This document shows, one piece after another, positions 10,690 to 21,320 of a DNA stretch of 64,000 nucleotides (its first letter is position 1; every line of letters starts with the position of its first letter). The notes beneath the pieces were generated by a model. That model saw only the letters and a list, made by a program, of their open reading frames with translations, was not told the DNA's origin and ran no database searches. Origin of the DNA: Anadara kagoshimensis (taxonomy: Eukaryota; Mollusca; Bivalvia; Arcoida; Arcidae); assembly GCA_021292105.1 (NCBI GenBank), contig CM037871.1, positions 17,367,960-17,431,959 of the forward strand, read 5' to 3'. The translations under genes and the position numbers were made by a program.

Positions 10690-11000
10690 TAAGTGATCAG
10701 TCCGTATATCAAATAATGCATTTAAAAGTAGCAAATGTCAATCTCTTTTGAATAAATAATCTTTGATGTCGGAGCTCGTACCCCAGCCGGGTCTTACCAA
10801 GATTTGAAAAAGGTAACGAATCACAGTTCTCTTCCAAAGCACTCGACGACATTAAGAAATGAAAATCGAAAGGTTCTTCGGGAGAGACCTTAAAAACCGA
10901 TGCCCCCGTATCACGGCAGGCATGGCTCATTAAACAACTTTCCCTACACATTGCTCTGACTGCAATGGGAGGCAAAAAACCAATTCAATCAATCATTCAG
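10690..11000 (+). mobile_element. SINE with intact body (block C/D junction)
   Basis: The degraded tRNA-like head ends in a B-box-like 'gagctcgtaccccagccggg'. The body follows: 'cttcgggagagacctta', 'aaaaccgatgcccccgtatc', 'acggcaggcatggctcatta' and a 'caatcaatcattca' tail. A central domain of this kind is known from many marine invertebrate SINEs (from memory; superfamily not certain). Other copies of this junction keep only the head, so they lost the body or never had it. The 88-codon minus frame here is an antisense reading of the SINE. Confidence 0.6.
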
Positions 11001-11640
11001 AATCAATCTCAAATTCGCCCATAATGTAAACTACGTTCACATGACTGTGTTACTCAAAAATACCTTAATTACACTTTTTTAAAAATTTCTTACCAGATTT
11101 AAAGGGTAATTAGCATATCTGAACAATGCGAATAGTACGTCAATTATTTATAAAAAGACACAATTGCAACTTATATATAAACGGCAGCATTATACATTCA
11201 TAATTATGTTTTATACCGACATTAAGTGTTATATAAAGAAACTGGCAATTTTTATTTTTTTATTTTTTTTAATGTATATCTTTCTACAGTAATGCAAGTC
11301 TTTATCAAATCGATCGAGTTTCCATAAAACCATAAAAATGTAGTATTTACGTTTTATACCAACTGCTGGTGTTTTGTGAAGAAACTTGCAAAATTTCTTA
11401 TTGCTGTTGCCATTCTAACTGTACATCTTTCTAAATAAATGCCAGTGTATATCAAATCATTTCTGTTTTCTGCCAACATTAATAAAACTTGATTTGAGTC
11501 AATTCCCAAACTGAATATTACTTTCTTTTTTATTCACTACATACCAACTCTGTAGACAGAAGTATGTCTTTATTATACCCAGAAGATATATATCCATGTG
11601 TTTATAGACTGAATTGTTGTATGCATGTATTTAAGAGGGG
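11001..11640. repeat. Block D, copy 1
   Basis: Spacer with two diverged internal repeats ('tgtatatctttctacagtaatgc' region and 'ctgtacatctttctaaataa', each followed by 'tatcaaatc'). It ends in 'tatacccagaagatatatat' and 'gaattgttgtatgcatgtat'. Shared with six other copies. No gene. Confidence 0.7.
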
Positions 11641-12060
11641 GTGAATAAATTTGCTTTATCTTTTATTTCTTAAATTCTTAAAATTTTAAAACTTACTAAT
11701 TTTTATTTCGTTTATGTAATCATAAACACAAATGCCAATCTCTGTCCAAACCATAATTCAAAAATCAAAGTAAAAACTGGTAAATTGTTTTTTATCTTTA
11801 AATTCTTAAATTTTAGTCTAAATTTTAAAACTTACTTATTTTTATTTCGTTTTTGAAATCATCAACATATATGCAAATCTTTGTCCAAATCATAAATCTT
11901 AACAGGAAAGTGAAAACTGGCATATTGTTTTTATCGTTAAATTCTTAAAGCCATAATTTTAAAACTTACTTATTTTTATTCGTGTATGTGATCATAAACA
12001 CACGTGCCGATCTTCGTCCAAATCATAATTCCAACAGCAAAGTCAAAACTATTAGGCAAA
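11641..12060. repeat. About 130-bp minisatellite, block D end
   Basis: Three head-to-tail units, each with 'tctttaaattcttaaa', 'aaaacttacttatttttatt', 'aatcataaacaca' and 'caaagtaaaaactgg'. On the minus strand the array continues directly from the reverse-transcriptase tail of block A, so it is probably a 3' untranslated tandem tail of that retroelement (inference). Confidence 0.7.
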
Positions 12061-12199
12061 TTATGTCAATCACGTGACCCCTCACAAGGTAAGTATGCCC
12101 GGGTGCTAAGGAAAGGTCAGTTCCTTTTATCAGCTACCTACACCTGCCAAATGTGTAATCAAAATTAAGAATCAAAGGAACATGGAACTATGAGACGTC

Positions 12200-12480
12200 A
12201 AATATGTCCGGGGCAATTTTGGATACAGATACAAAATACTTAACAATATTGTAATGATGACCATAAAACTCCTGAGGGTCTTGATAAGGCTAAGCTTGCA
12301 ATGTCCTTGGGTCAACAGTTTAATTTAAAGCGGCTTGCATTGTTCTATAAAGTTCCCGTAGCGGGAACAAATTAAAACTATACCATTGCGTATTAATTAC
12401 GACAAAATGCACCAAGATGGAAAAGCGGGTAATTTGCTGCATAGAAAAGGAAATTTGACTATATTTGTTTTATTTTTTTC
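12200..12480 (-). pseudogene. Decayed reverse-transcriptase C-terminal fragment (A2)
   Basis: Minus-strand reading shows a CS.LPAFPSW stretch followed by a stop where other copies have Q in SQLIR, then LIRNG, a YGNF remnant, and the 'cttatcaagaccctcaggag' segment. It matches the plus-strand fragment at 38364-38798. Frame is broken; not functional. Confidence 0.6.
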
Positions 12481-12970
12481 GATACCTGTAGTTGTGGTAA
12501 ACGCTTATGTCATCAATATAATCATTCAAAATGTAAATAAGAAGATTACAAATGATTTTCCGTCCTGAAAATGCAATTGCGCATTGCGTTGATTTAAATT
12601 TGATGAAACACCCCAATTTTATTATGCCAATTTTATTTTTTTTTTAAAGCTATCATAAAGAAAAAAATAACAATTTCTGGCAAATGTTTTTCACGCAACT
12701 TGCAGCAGTTTTCTAGTTTTTTTAATTTTGTTTATTTTCATCACATTTTCCTTAAATTGTGTTTACTTTCTATTTTTATCAAAACCCTTCCTTCTTTCTG
12801 TATGATTTATCTTTAAGCAAAATATCTGGTAATTCTAACAGCTGATAAGATAACTCATTTATGACTTTTTCCTGTTTTCCTTTAACTCTTCTTTTTCATA
12901 CCATTGACTAAGCATGTTATAAATTCCAATATTACAATCTTTCATTTAGTCAATAAACTTCAACACCTTT

Positions 12971-13177
12971 ATGCATTTCAGAAATAGAATTGATTTTATG
13001 ATGACAGAAAGAGTGTTAACTTATTCTCTGAAAATATTTGATAAGTTTATCAAGGCGATGCTACTGAGCTGGAACAAAACGTATTTACAGATGCTGATAG
13101 AGATAAAAAATCATTTGGCTCCAGTTCTGGATTTCCTTGTACAGTACGGACCTGTTGAAAGTTTAGCATTAAGCTAG
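12971..13177 (+). pseudogene. 68-codon conserved frame of unknown origin
   Basis: An open frame with the start MHFRNRIDFMMTERVLTYSL. The same frame is open at 61827-62033 with few changes, but it is interrupted by stops in the other A blocks (about 4208, 28203, 40150 and 53750). The frame is preceded by 'ctttatgcatttcag', which resembles a splice acceptor. Its last residues run into the left end of MITE-B. I do not recognise the protein. It may be a captured exon remnant or simply a young open frame. Confidence 0.3.
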
Positions 13178-14411
13178 TGAATAAATGGAAGTGCATTTCG
13201 GTTCCTTGTCAGCTACAGTACAGACCTGTCGAAAGTTTAACATAAAGCTAACGAAATCTAGTCGGAGCTCGGGTGCTTATTCACAGAGATAGTGATACGA
13301 GGGGAAGTCAAAAAGTTCATAGAACGGGGTATATATATGGTAACAAACCATACGTTTTATTATATTTTTCAATATAGTCCCCATTTACCCCAATGCACTT
13401 AGGCCACTTTTTTCAGACTGTCTATAACTTTCAAATAGAAACCATGCCTCTGTGGCAGTCTTAGGTCCATCACTATCAAGAAATCTGATTCCCCGTAAAA
13501 GGGATTTCAAATTTCTAAATAGGAAATAATCACTGGGTGCCAAATCGGAACTGTATGGTGGGTGATTAAGTTGTTCGAACTTACATTCACGAATTGCTGC
13601 TTGTGCAATCCTTGACTTGTGCACAGGAGCATTGTCGTGAAGAAGCAATACCCCTCGACTCAACTTTCCCCTCCTTTTTAATTTAATAGCAGCTTTCAGC
13701 TTCTTCATTAGATCAGCGTGGTAAGCCCCAGTGACAGAGATTCCAGCAGGTTAATAATTGATTAATAGAACATCCTTAAGATCACAAAACACAGTGGCTA
13801 TGATTTTGCCAGCTGTTGGTTGGGTTTTGAATTTCTATGAGGGGGTTGAGCCAGGGTGCTTTCATTGTATGGACTCTTTTTTTGTTTCTGGGTCCCAATG
13901 ATGAACCCGTGTTTCATCAGCAGTTACTAAACGTAAATGAAAGCTCTCCGGGTTATCATTATAAATGCCAAGAAGCTCCCGACTTGATTGGAGTTTGTGG
14001 AAGCGATCCTGCACATTAAGATTTCTGGGGACCCATCATGCGGATACTTTTGGCATCCCAAGATGGTCGTTGATAACCATGTATACACTTCCATGTGAAA
14101 TGTCACACTGCCTAGCTATGTCATCAATCCTAATTCGACGGTCATCCATGATGAGGGTCTTCACAGACGTGAAAATGTCCTTTGTGATGCCATCAGCTGG
14201 CCGACCTGATTGTGGCTCATCCTTCAGTGAGGTGCGCCCACGTTTAAATTCAGCTGACTTCTTATTTCCCCTCGTTTCTAGTGAAGGGTTGAAAAACAAA
14301 GCGATACATAGCGGCTGTCTAAATATAGCTATTAGGGACCGAAATGAAATGCCGATTCGGTACTAATTCGTAGGCTTATTCGTGTTAATCTTTCGACAAG
14401 TCTGCACTGTA
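13140..14411. mobile_element. MITE-B interrupted by mariner (A2)
   Basis: Left ends start at 13140 and 13214 (74-bp spacing, doubled terminus); the right end 'tcgacaagtctgcactgta' closes at 14411. The interior is split at 'gagatagtgata' and resumes at 'gatacatagcggctgtc', as shown by the unsplit copies at 4362-4652 and 40318-40603. Confidence 0.75.
13298..14303 (-). pseudogene. mariner-family transposase, 5'-truncated and frameshifted
   Basis: Transposase of the mariner family, read on the minus strand. The N-terminal part (14299 to 14036) contains AEFKRGRTSLKDEPQSGRP and the second helix-turn-helix region (IDDIARQCDISHGSVY). The catalytic part (about 13800 to 13385) contains CDLKDVLLIN, LLHDNAPVHKS and HPPYSSDLAPSDYFLF. 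The last two aspartates are separated by 34 residues, the DD34D pattern of mariner. There is an in-frame stop just after DVLLINY, a frameshift between the halves, and another near the C-terminus. The 3' terminal sequence 'cgaggggaagtcaaaaagtt' is intact at 13298, next to TA. The first part of the gene and the other terminal repeat are missing: about 1.0 kb remains of the usual 1.25-1.3 kb. Inactive. Confidence 0.9.
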
Positions 14412-14760
14412 TATCTCAACAGCTTTTCGACTGGTGTTAAACGTTTCATCTTCTAGCTGTCCTCATTACGACCGATCTGACGTCAAGCATTCGCTTCTTT
14501 TTTGTTACCTCAATGTTACATTTTTGACAGGCCTGTAGTTTATGTATGGTGTATTTAATTCTTTCAGTGTTGTAATTTTGCCTAATTTTTTTAACAAAAA
14601 TGTTCCTTAACAATTTTTTTTTTTTTTTTTTTTTATTTGCGGATGCAATGATTGGTAAAATCAATTTTTGACACGTTTATGATTAGACATTTTTTAATTA
14701 TAATTTTATTTACTGATAAATCACGATTGTTACATAACTGAATACTCTCGTATTCTTATA

Positions 14761-15062
14761 TACAGTACAGACCTGTCGAAACAGCTCACGAAAAGGAATT
14801 TGAAGTTGGCAGGCCAAAATAATGATACCCATTGACCAATAAGCTTACTAAAGAAAAAACACAAGTTTGTGACTGCCAAAAATCTGTCGAGATATAACTC
14901 ATTAGTGTCGAATCAATGGTTTATCTGATTAGCTACATCTCGACAGCTGCCACCTATTTCTTAGAAGTTTTTCTCCAAATAGCTATACACATCTCAGTCT
15001 CTCGGCAGCCAAACGTCAACTCCTTTTCTTTAATTTAGTGTAACAAATTTTGACAGGTCTGT
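14761..15062. mobile_element. MITE-B subtype 2, in A2
   Basis: Left end 'tacagtacagacctgtcgaa', interior 'gtcgagatataactcattag', right end 'ttttctttaatttagtg' and 'gacaggtctgtg'. An extra right-end copy ends near 14535. Confidence 0.7.
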
Positions 15063-15559
15063 GTTTAACTTGGTTATATGAAATGTATTCAAATTGGTTT
15101 AAAAAGCATTTCAGATTATGACAAAACATGTCTGTTTGTAGATTTGAACGGTTATTGTTATAGACCCTCAGAGAAAACCCGTCTCTCGATTTCACGTCCC
15201 TTTTATTACTTGTGACATGGAAAAATAGTTTAGAGAAACGATGTGTAAAATATTGCCGACTAATGTCTATTCCCTGTGTATATTTTGAGTAGTTCTGAAC
15301 ATAACATTGTTCGGTCATTAATGCTATTGCAATTGGATTTAAAGTACACAGCTGGTTGGTAGAAAGTTTTTATTCCTCATCAGCAATTTTAGCTATACGC
15401 AACCAGTCAATTTTTCAAATAATCTCAAATGATAACTCTAAATAAATGATTATGTAGTGCGGTATTTTTATGAAAATGTTTTTGATTTTCATTGTAATAT
15501 CGCGACCCCAGAGTGCTAGGATTACACTAGGCTACCCCGATGTAACCATGACTTGCAGA

Positions 15560-15860
15560 AATATTGATGTACTTATGCGCACTCAGGGTGACTTCTTGGT
15601 GTTAGCTCAGTGAAACAGCAGTTGCAGTGGTTGCTGCTCCACCGGTCCATTATCCAGATACAGGGTAGGACAGCAACAATATGAAATTGAGTAACTGTCT
15701 TGAGGGATAACATGACCAAGATTGGATTCGAACTCATAATCCTTGGATCTTGAGTCAGACACTCTACAAACTGCATTACGTGCTTCCACACTCAATCCAT
15801 TATATATAGATACCGGCTTGCGGTCGACGGTGTCGAACCCACATCCGTAGTACACCTTGA
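15560..15860 (-). mobile_element. tRNA-headed SINE, possibly dimeric
   Basis: On the minus strand, A box 'aatgcagtttgtagagtgtc' and B box 'tatgagttcgaatccaatct' have tRNA-like spacing. The body runs to about 15560, ending 'aagtcaccctgagtgcgc'. Just upstream (15822-15845) lies another B-box-like 'gatgtgggttcgacacc', which hints at a second, truncated tRNA unit. This insertion is absent from the other A-to-E junctions. The 72- and 82-codon minus frames are readings of the SINE. Confidence 0.65.
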
Positions 15861-16049
15861 ATTTGACAACTAACGCCTTTACTTCTCTGTAATTTAAGCT
15901 TATGGGATAGGACCTACTTGTAATTGAAATAACCGCAACATGTCCTGTTTCTTTTTAATATTTTGTTCCTCTTAATCGATGGTGTTCTGGAGCTATCTAA
16001 GTATATGTTTTACACTTATAGTCCTTAAATTATTTTCTACTATGGTAGA

Positions 16050-16225
16050 TCCTATTGTGAGAAAGTGTGTCAGGTTCTTGTCGTAAGTCGGTGGTTTTCT
16101 ACATACACTTAGATTTCCTTTAACGTCTCAGGACTGACCGCTTGAATAGGTACCTAGTTTTAGGCGTAATAGGCCAAAAATACTATAGGCGAGTGCTCTA
16201 ACACTGAGCTAGCCGGACCGCTACA
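16050..16225 (-). mobile_element. tRNA-like SINE fragment
   Basis: Minus strand reads 'ggctagctcagtgttagagc' then 'actcgcc', a strong tRNA A-box arm, followed by 'ctattcaagcggtcag' in place of a good B box, and a tail to about 16050. Degenerate; the family is not identified. Confidence 0.45.
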
Positions 16226-16229
16226 GACG

Positions 16230-16780
16230 TAATAGGCCACAATACTACATCACTCAATTATAAAATAATATACAATTTCAACAATAGAAATTGTTTACTT
16301 TCATTCTCATGCCAAACTATATTCCAAATAAGATAGAAAATATATCAATGCTAATTTTTTCATTATAAAAAATAAAATAAAATAACTTCTATTTCTTATG
16401 CATTAAATTTTCTGAGGATTTATATCTGACGGCGAGATTATATGGAATCGACATGATTTATCTTGGCAACTAGAAAAATTATAAGAAATGCGATATAAAT
16501 TTTTTAATTTATTTAACTCTATGGTTACATAATCGTATGGGAGATGGTTGACTAAATTTAAATAACTAACAAAGACTTTTGTCTTGTTGAAAGAAATGTT
16601 TTAGAAACCTTTTAAGATGAAAGCTAAATTCTTTTGTTATATATGTGCGTACCAATCTAATTATATTTACAAGTAGACCTGTCGAAAGGTTCATACTAAG
16701 CTAACGAATAAGTACAGAGCCGGCAGTTCGAAGGCTATAACTCAAAAGGTTTTCGACAATTCCTAAATATCTTTTAACAA
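16230..16780. repeat. A-to-E spacer, copy 1
   Basis: AT-rich; corresponds to 30500-31060, 42440-43000 and 56040-56560 ('catgccaaactatattccaa', 'gtatgggaga.ggttga'). Contains a left end of MITE-B at about 16670-16775 without its right end. No gene. Confidence 0.6.
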
Positions 16781-18900
16781 AAACCACAATGCATAAAGAT
16801 GTTCCGAATAGACCAAGTACACTCCAATCAGGGAGTTTCAAGTTCGCACCAGTACAAGGTAGACTGGTAATACCCTCTTACAGCTAACAAAATAGCTGAT
16901 GCGATGTAATACAACAACAGAATAAAATACCTTAACAATACATAGTCCAAATTATCCACGACATCTGGGTTATATTTCGATATACTAGGTAATTTTGATG
17001 TAGTATGGTCAAATAAATAAAAAAGCCAAGATTATCAATCTTTCTATCAAGTCCTGCTGCATAAAGTGCAGATATGAGATTGTATTCTATAATAGCCCAA
17101 TGTGTCTTCAACCCCCACGATGCATAAAGGTGTTCTGAAGAGACCAAGTACACTCCGATTCGGAAGTTTTCAGGGATCACAGATTTGACCGTCGCATGCT
17201 GTTTATTACATACCTAGCGATTCATCATTACGGTGTATCAGTAGATTTGATCAAATCTGTCGATAAAATTTTTAACGACGCGAGAACAAAGTAAAAATAA
17301 TAAAAGAATATCAAACTTGATAAGAACTTTAAAGAATGTTTTTCAGATTCAAAACTACTTTGTTCTATTTCAAATTGGTTTCCTAGGTCTCTTGGTCCTC
17401 GTCGTGGGAATAACAGACTATCGTTTAGACCCCCCATTGTCAGTTTAATGTCATTGGGGGAGTTTCGAGTTTTTCTATGTGTATTCAGTCTGTGAGGTAT
17501 CACCTTAAAATTGCCATAGGGGCCCACTAGAACAAGGTTAAGCATTATACACACTAGCACTTTCGCCCATACACGAAGTTGTTCTTACAATATTCTTTAG
17601 AATTAAATACCTGAAAATTGTTGATGCGATATTAACAACAATATGACAACAGCAAGAACAACAAGCTTTCCTCTTTGTACGATAGTTAATTGGTAAAAAC
17701 AAAATATTTCAACAAAACCTATTTCAAATTAACCTTGATATCTCAGTTTTATTTCGATTTATCAATTTATTTTGATGCACTGTGAAAACAAAAAAAATTA
17801 AATAAATAAAAAAAACATACCAATCTTTCTATCAAGACCTGATGAACAAAGTACAGAATAATGAGATTGTACCCTAGAATAACCCCATCTGTCTTCAGCA
17901 ACCACCATAATACACAAAGACGTTCTGAAGAGACCAAGTACACTTCGATACCTGAGTTTTTAGGGATCATAGGTGTGTCAGTTTCATGCTGTTTATTACA
18001 TACTTAGCGATTCATTATTTCGGTGTATCAGTAGATTTGATCTGTAGATAAAATCCTTAACGACGCGAGAACAAAGTACACATAATAAAAGACTATCAAA
18101 CTTGATAAGAACTTTAAAGGGTGTTTTCCAGATTAAAAAATACTTTTTTCTACTTCAAATTGATTTCCTAGCTCTCATGGTGCCCGGTGTGAGAAGGACA
18201 GAGTATCGTCTAGACCGCCATTGTTGGTATAATGTTACTAGGGGAGTGTCAAGTTTTTCTGCGCTTATTCACTCTGTGAGGTATCACCTTAAAATTGCCA
18301 TAAGGGCCCGCTAGAACAAGGTAAACCATTAAACACACTTACACGGATTTTTTTTACATTATTCTTTAGAATTAAATACCAGAAAATTGTTGATGCGATA
18401 TTAACAACAATATGACAACAGCAAGAACAACAAGATTCTTCTTTGTATGATAGTTAATTGATAAAAACAAAATATTTTAACAATACCTATTTAAAATGAA
18501 ACTTGACATCTCGGTTTTATTTCGAATCATCAAGTAATTTTGATGCACTGTGAAAACAAAAAAAAATAAAAATATAGCTATCAATCTTTCTATCTATCAA
18601 GATCCGCTGAACAAAGTACAGAATAATGAGATTGTAACTAAAAATAGATCAATCTGTCTTTAGCAACCACCATGATGCATAAAGGTGTTCTGACGAGACC
18701 AAGTACAATCTAATGCGGGAGTTTTAAGGGATCACAGATTTATTTGTTTCACGCTGTTTATTACATACCTAGCGGTTCATCATTGCGTTGTATCAGTAGA
18801 TTTGATCAAATCTGTCGATAAAATCCTTAACGACGCGAGAACAAAGTAAACATAATAAAAGTATATCAAACTTGATAATAACTTCAAAGAATGTTTAAAT
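16781..18900. repeat. Block E array 1, about 780-bp units, nearly three
   Basis: The landmark 'ctagcgattcatcatt' recurs at about 17213, 18003 and 18768. 'gacgcgagaacaaagta' recurs with the same spacing. A partial first unit begins at 16785. On the minus strand a frame starting MIPEN.R.GVYLVSSEHLY is open in several units (16932-17180, 17767-17970, and again in arrays 2 and 3). Its downstream ends differ from unit to unit, so I do not call it a gene. Confidence 0.8.
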
Positions 18901-20060
18901 GATTATTCCTATCGACTTAAAGACACTGCCAAGCATGATGTGCGGCACTGAGCTACCATAAAATACAAAAATATCGACAATGTATTAGAAAATCTGTCAA
19001 TTGAGACATCGTAAGATGGAAGATCAAAACTGTTTTGATAACATTTTACGATTTTACCACCTGTTCATGTCATTTATGTATGATTTTTGTTATTAATGTA
19101 GTGTTATGTTTGACTCGGAAATGAAATAAAAAGTAAATTCCTTGACATTTATTTCGTATTTAGTTCCTATTTACAAACTGGCAGAGGAAAACATACCGAT
19201 AGTTGGCTTCATTTCCGTATTTTCTACTCTGTCAAAACTGAGGAATATAAATTGTGATGGGTTTTTTCATTTACATTAAAAATATTATCATGATTCGTCA
19301 AAATTTTGAACAGATGGCCATAAAACTGATGTCGGTCTGGAAATTTAATTTGATTAAATGTATATTTTTTAAATAATGTAAAACGTACTTTAACAGTCTG
19401 CGATTTTTTTATACTAAATTCTCAGAAATGTTTAATATTTCAATTATAAAATACTTTAATACCCTACTAATTCATAATGTTAGTAAGAAATAAAATGTAA
19501 TTTTCATATTAAGTTCCTATTTTTTTTAAACTTGGCTGAGAAAATTGTCTCCAGTCAAGTATTTTGTTTCTATTTTCAAAAAGTACTATAATATTTTAAA
19601 TGTAATTCACTTCGCGTCTGAAGTCAGGAGTTTCATAATCAATTTTTATTGTCATAAACCTGCCTTTAATTGTCTCTGTGTTTGAGGTGCTTCCCTTCCC
19701 TGGTGGAAGTTTACGTGTTTTACATAACTGTTCAGTTTCAAAATGTTTACTTTGCTTCTAGATTTTGATTTGATTAGTATGGTGTTTTTTTAAATTTGTC
19801 ATAGATATTTTTAATAATATTTACAGACTGTTAAGATGGTGAACACGAACTATTATGTATGATTTTTATTTATCCTGCATTCTTGGCTGCATTAATTGGC
19901 TATTGCAAAGTGCATGTTTTCTGTTACCAATTTCTCCTTCTTATTTAAATGCCATGATATATAGCTCGTTGAAATTTTACATATTCTAACAGAATATGAA
20001 AGCGAAACATTTTCACTACGAGATAAGACATTGGCCCATTTTATGCTGGTTTTTATGCTC
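18901..20060. repeat. Block F, copy 2
   Basis: Landmarks 'gccaagcatgatgtgcggca', 'ttgactcggaaatgaaata' and 'taataccctactaattcata' match 32480, 44400 and 57950. A plus retroelement tail lies at 19690-19790 ('tttacgtgttttacat', 'tttactttgcttctagattt'). About 370 bp present in the copies at 45.1 and 58.6 kb is missing here at about 19575. Confidence 0.7.
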
Positions 20061-20323
20061 TTTTGGGAATACCATGATACAAAAAATAAAATATTTTATC
20101 ACTGTTGATAGTAAACAAATATAATTTTGACTATGCCGTCTTTTTGTTAATTAGCCTAATGAATGTAAATGGAATGTGGTATTTTTCAATTAATGAATGT
20201 GTTGTATGTATCATAAAATCGTCTAGATAATAAATAGTAACAGGTTATAAACAGCATCACAATAGAAAAAATGAATTGTTATTATTTCTAAGGAGAGTAA
20301 TAAATCTATAGAATACACCCACT
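20061..20323. repeat. Block C, copy 2
   Basis: Shares 'tcactgttgatagtaaacaa' and 'aacaggttataaacagcatc' with the other C blocks and is nearly identical to 45900-46169. Confidence 0.7.
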
Positions 20324-20392
20324 ACTCTGGATCAGTTGGTAGAAGGCTCGCTCCGTACGTGGGCGTTTGTGGGTTCGATCCCCTGCCAGAGT
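20324..20392 (+). mobile_element. tRNA-like sequence, SINE head
   Basis: Outer arms ACTCTGG and CCAGAGT pair perfectly over seven bases, as in a tRNA acceptor stem. 'atcagttggtagaa' resembles the D arm and A box, and 'gggttcgatcccc' is a good B box with a TTCGATC loop. The D stem and the lower T stem pair poorly, so this is more likely a SINE head or tRNA pseudogene than a working tRNA. Present at the same site at 46170-46240 and 59719-59787. Confidence 0.6.
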
Positions 20393-20399
20393 CTAACAG

Positions 20400-21180
20400 A
20401 AATTAAATTTGAAAACATTAAGTGACTGTTCTATAATTAAAGTACAAACGCAAACATATTCTGTTTCACTTTGTGTGTATAATTTAACACTCTTATTATA
20501 ATAATTAGCTTATTGATCTCAAATTCGACTATGATTTAAAATACATGTATATGACTAGGTTGCTCCGAAAGGTTCTTAATTAATGCTATTTTTATTTTAG
20601 TTTAATTTGCTTCAGATTTAAAGGGTAAGCGTATGTGAACAAATGCAAATGGTAAACTTATTTACAATGTAACTAACATTACAACCATAATTCATATTTT
20701 ATACCCACTTTTTGTGTTTATAAAGAAACTAGCAAAATTTCTTTTGTTGTTATAATTCTAAATGTAGATCTTTCTGAAGTAATAATAGTGTTAATATCTA
20801 TCAAATCGTCCAAGTTTTCTGTCAACATTCATAAAACATATACGGAAGCATTACACACGTTTTATATCCACGTCTGGTACTTTGTAAAGAAAATTGCAAA
20901 AACCGCTTTGCTGTTGCATTTCTAAATGTAGATCTTTCTAAATAAGTGTCAGTGTATGTCAAATCATTTCTGTTTTCTGCCAACATTAATAAAACTTGAT
21001 TTGAATCAATTCCCAAACTAAATATTACTCTATTTTTTATGCCGCCACGTATACATACCAACTTTCTAGACAAAATTAAGTCTTTATTATACCCAGAAGA
21101 TATATATTCATGTGTTTATATGCTGAATTATTGTACGCATGTATGTTAGAGGAGGCAAATTATGTTTTATCTTTAAATTC
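20400..21180. repeat. Block D, copy 2
   Basis: Same landmarks as copy 1. The minus frame 20822-21073 and the one at 46669-46920 differ at one residue in 83, but the frame is not kept in the other D blocks, so near-identity reflects recent duplication. A short minisatellite remnant follows to about 21240. Confidence 0.7.
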
Positions 21181-21320
21181 TTAAAATTTTAAAACTTATT
21201 TATTTTTATTTTGTTTATGTCATCATATATTGTTGTTTTAATGTAAATTTAGTTTATTTTAATGTAAAAACCTTTATTTAAAATAAGATTATGTAGAATA
21301 AATGTCCTGGAGTTCTCAAT

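Larger units (their letters stand above)
12061..15540. repeat. Block A, copy A2 (with mariner)
   Basis: Starts with a minus retroelement tail (12063-12185), followed by the decayed reverse-transcriptase fragment, a region with a 68-codon frame, MITE-B split by a mariner copy, and MITE-B subtype 2. Closest partner is 60960-64000, not the nearer A blocks. Confidence 0.75.

Noticed and set aside
13965-14366. 133-codon plus frame, the longest in the window
   Set aside because: It is antisense to the mariner transposase remnant, as is 63007-63300.
17228-17300. 'cttaacgacgcgagaacaaag', slightly like a mitochondrial large rRNA motif
   Set aside because: The flanking rRNA helices are not present and the sequence belongs to the 780-bp tandem unit.
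17839-17845. CTGATGA, the core of a hammerhead ribozyme, considered because some mollusc retroelements carry them
   Set aside because: No matching GAAA and cleavage-site arms could be placed, and the other E units read CTGCTGA or CGCTGA here.
20822-21073. 83-residue minus frame almost identical at 46669-46920
   Set aside because: Not open in the other five D blocks; near-identity follows from the 25.8-kb duplication.
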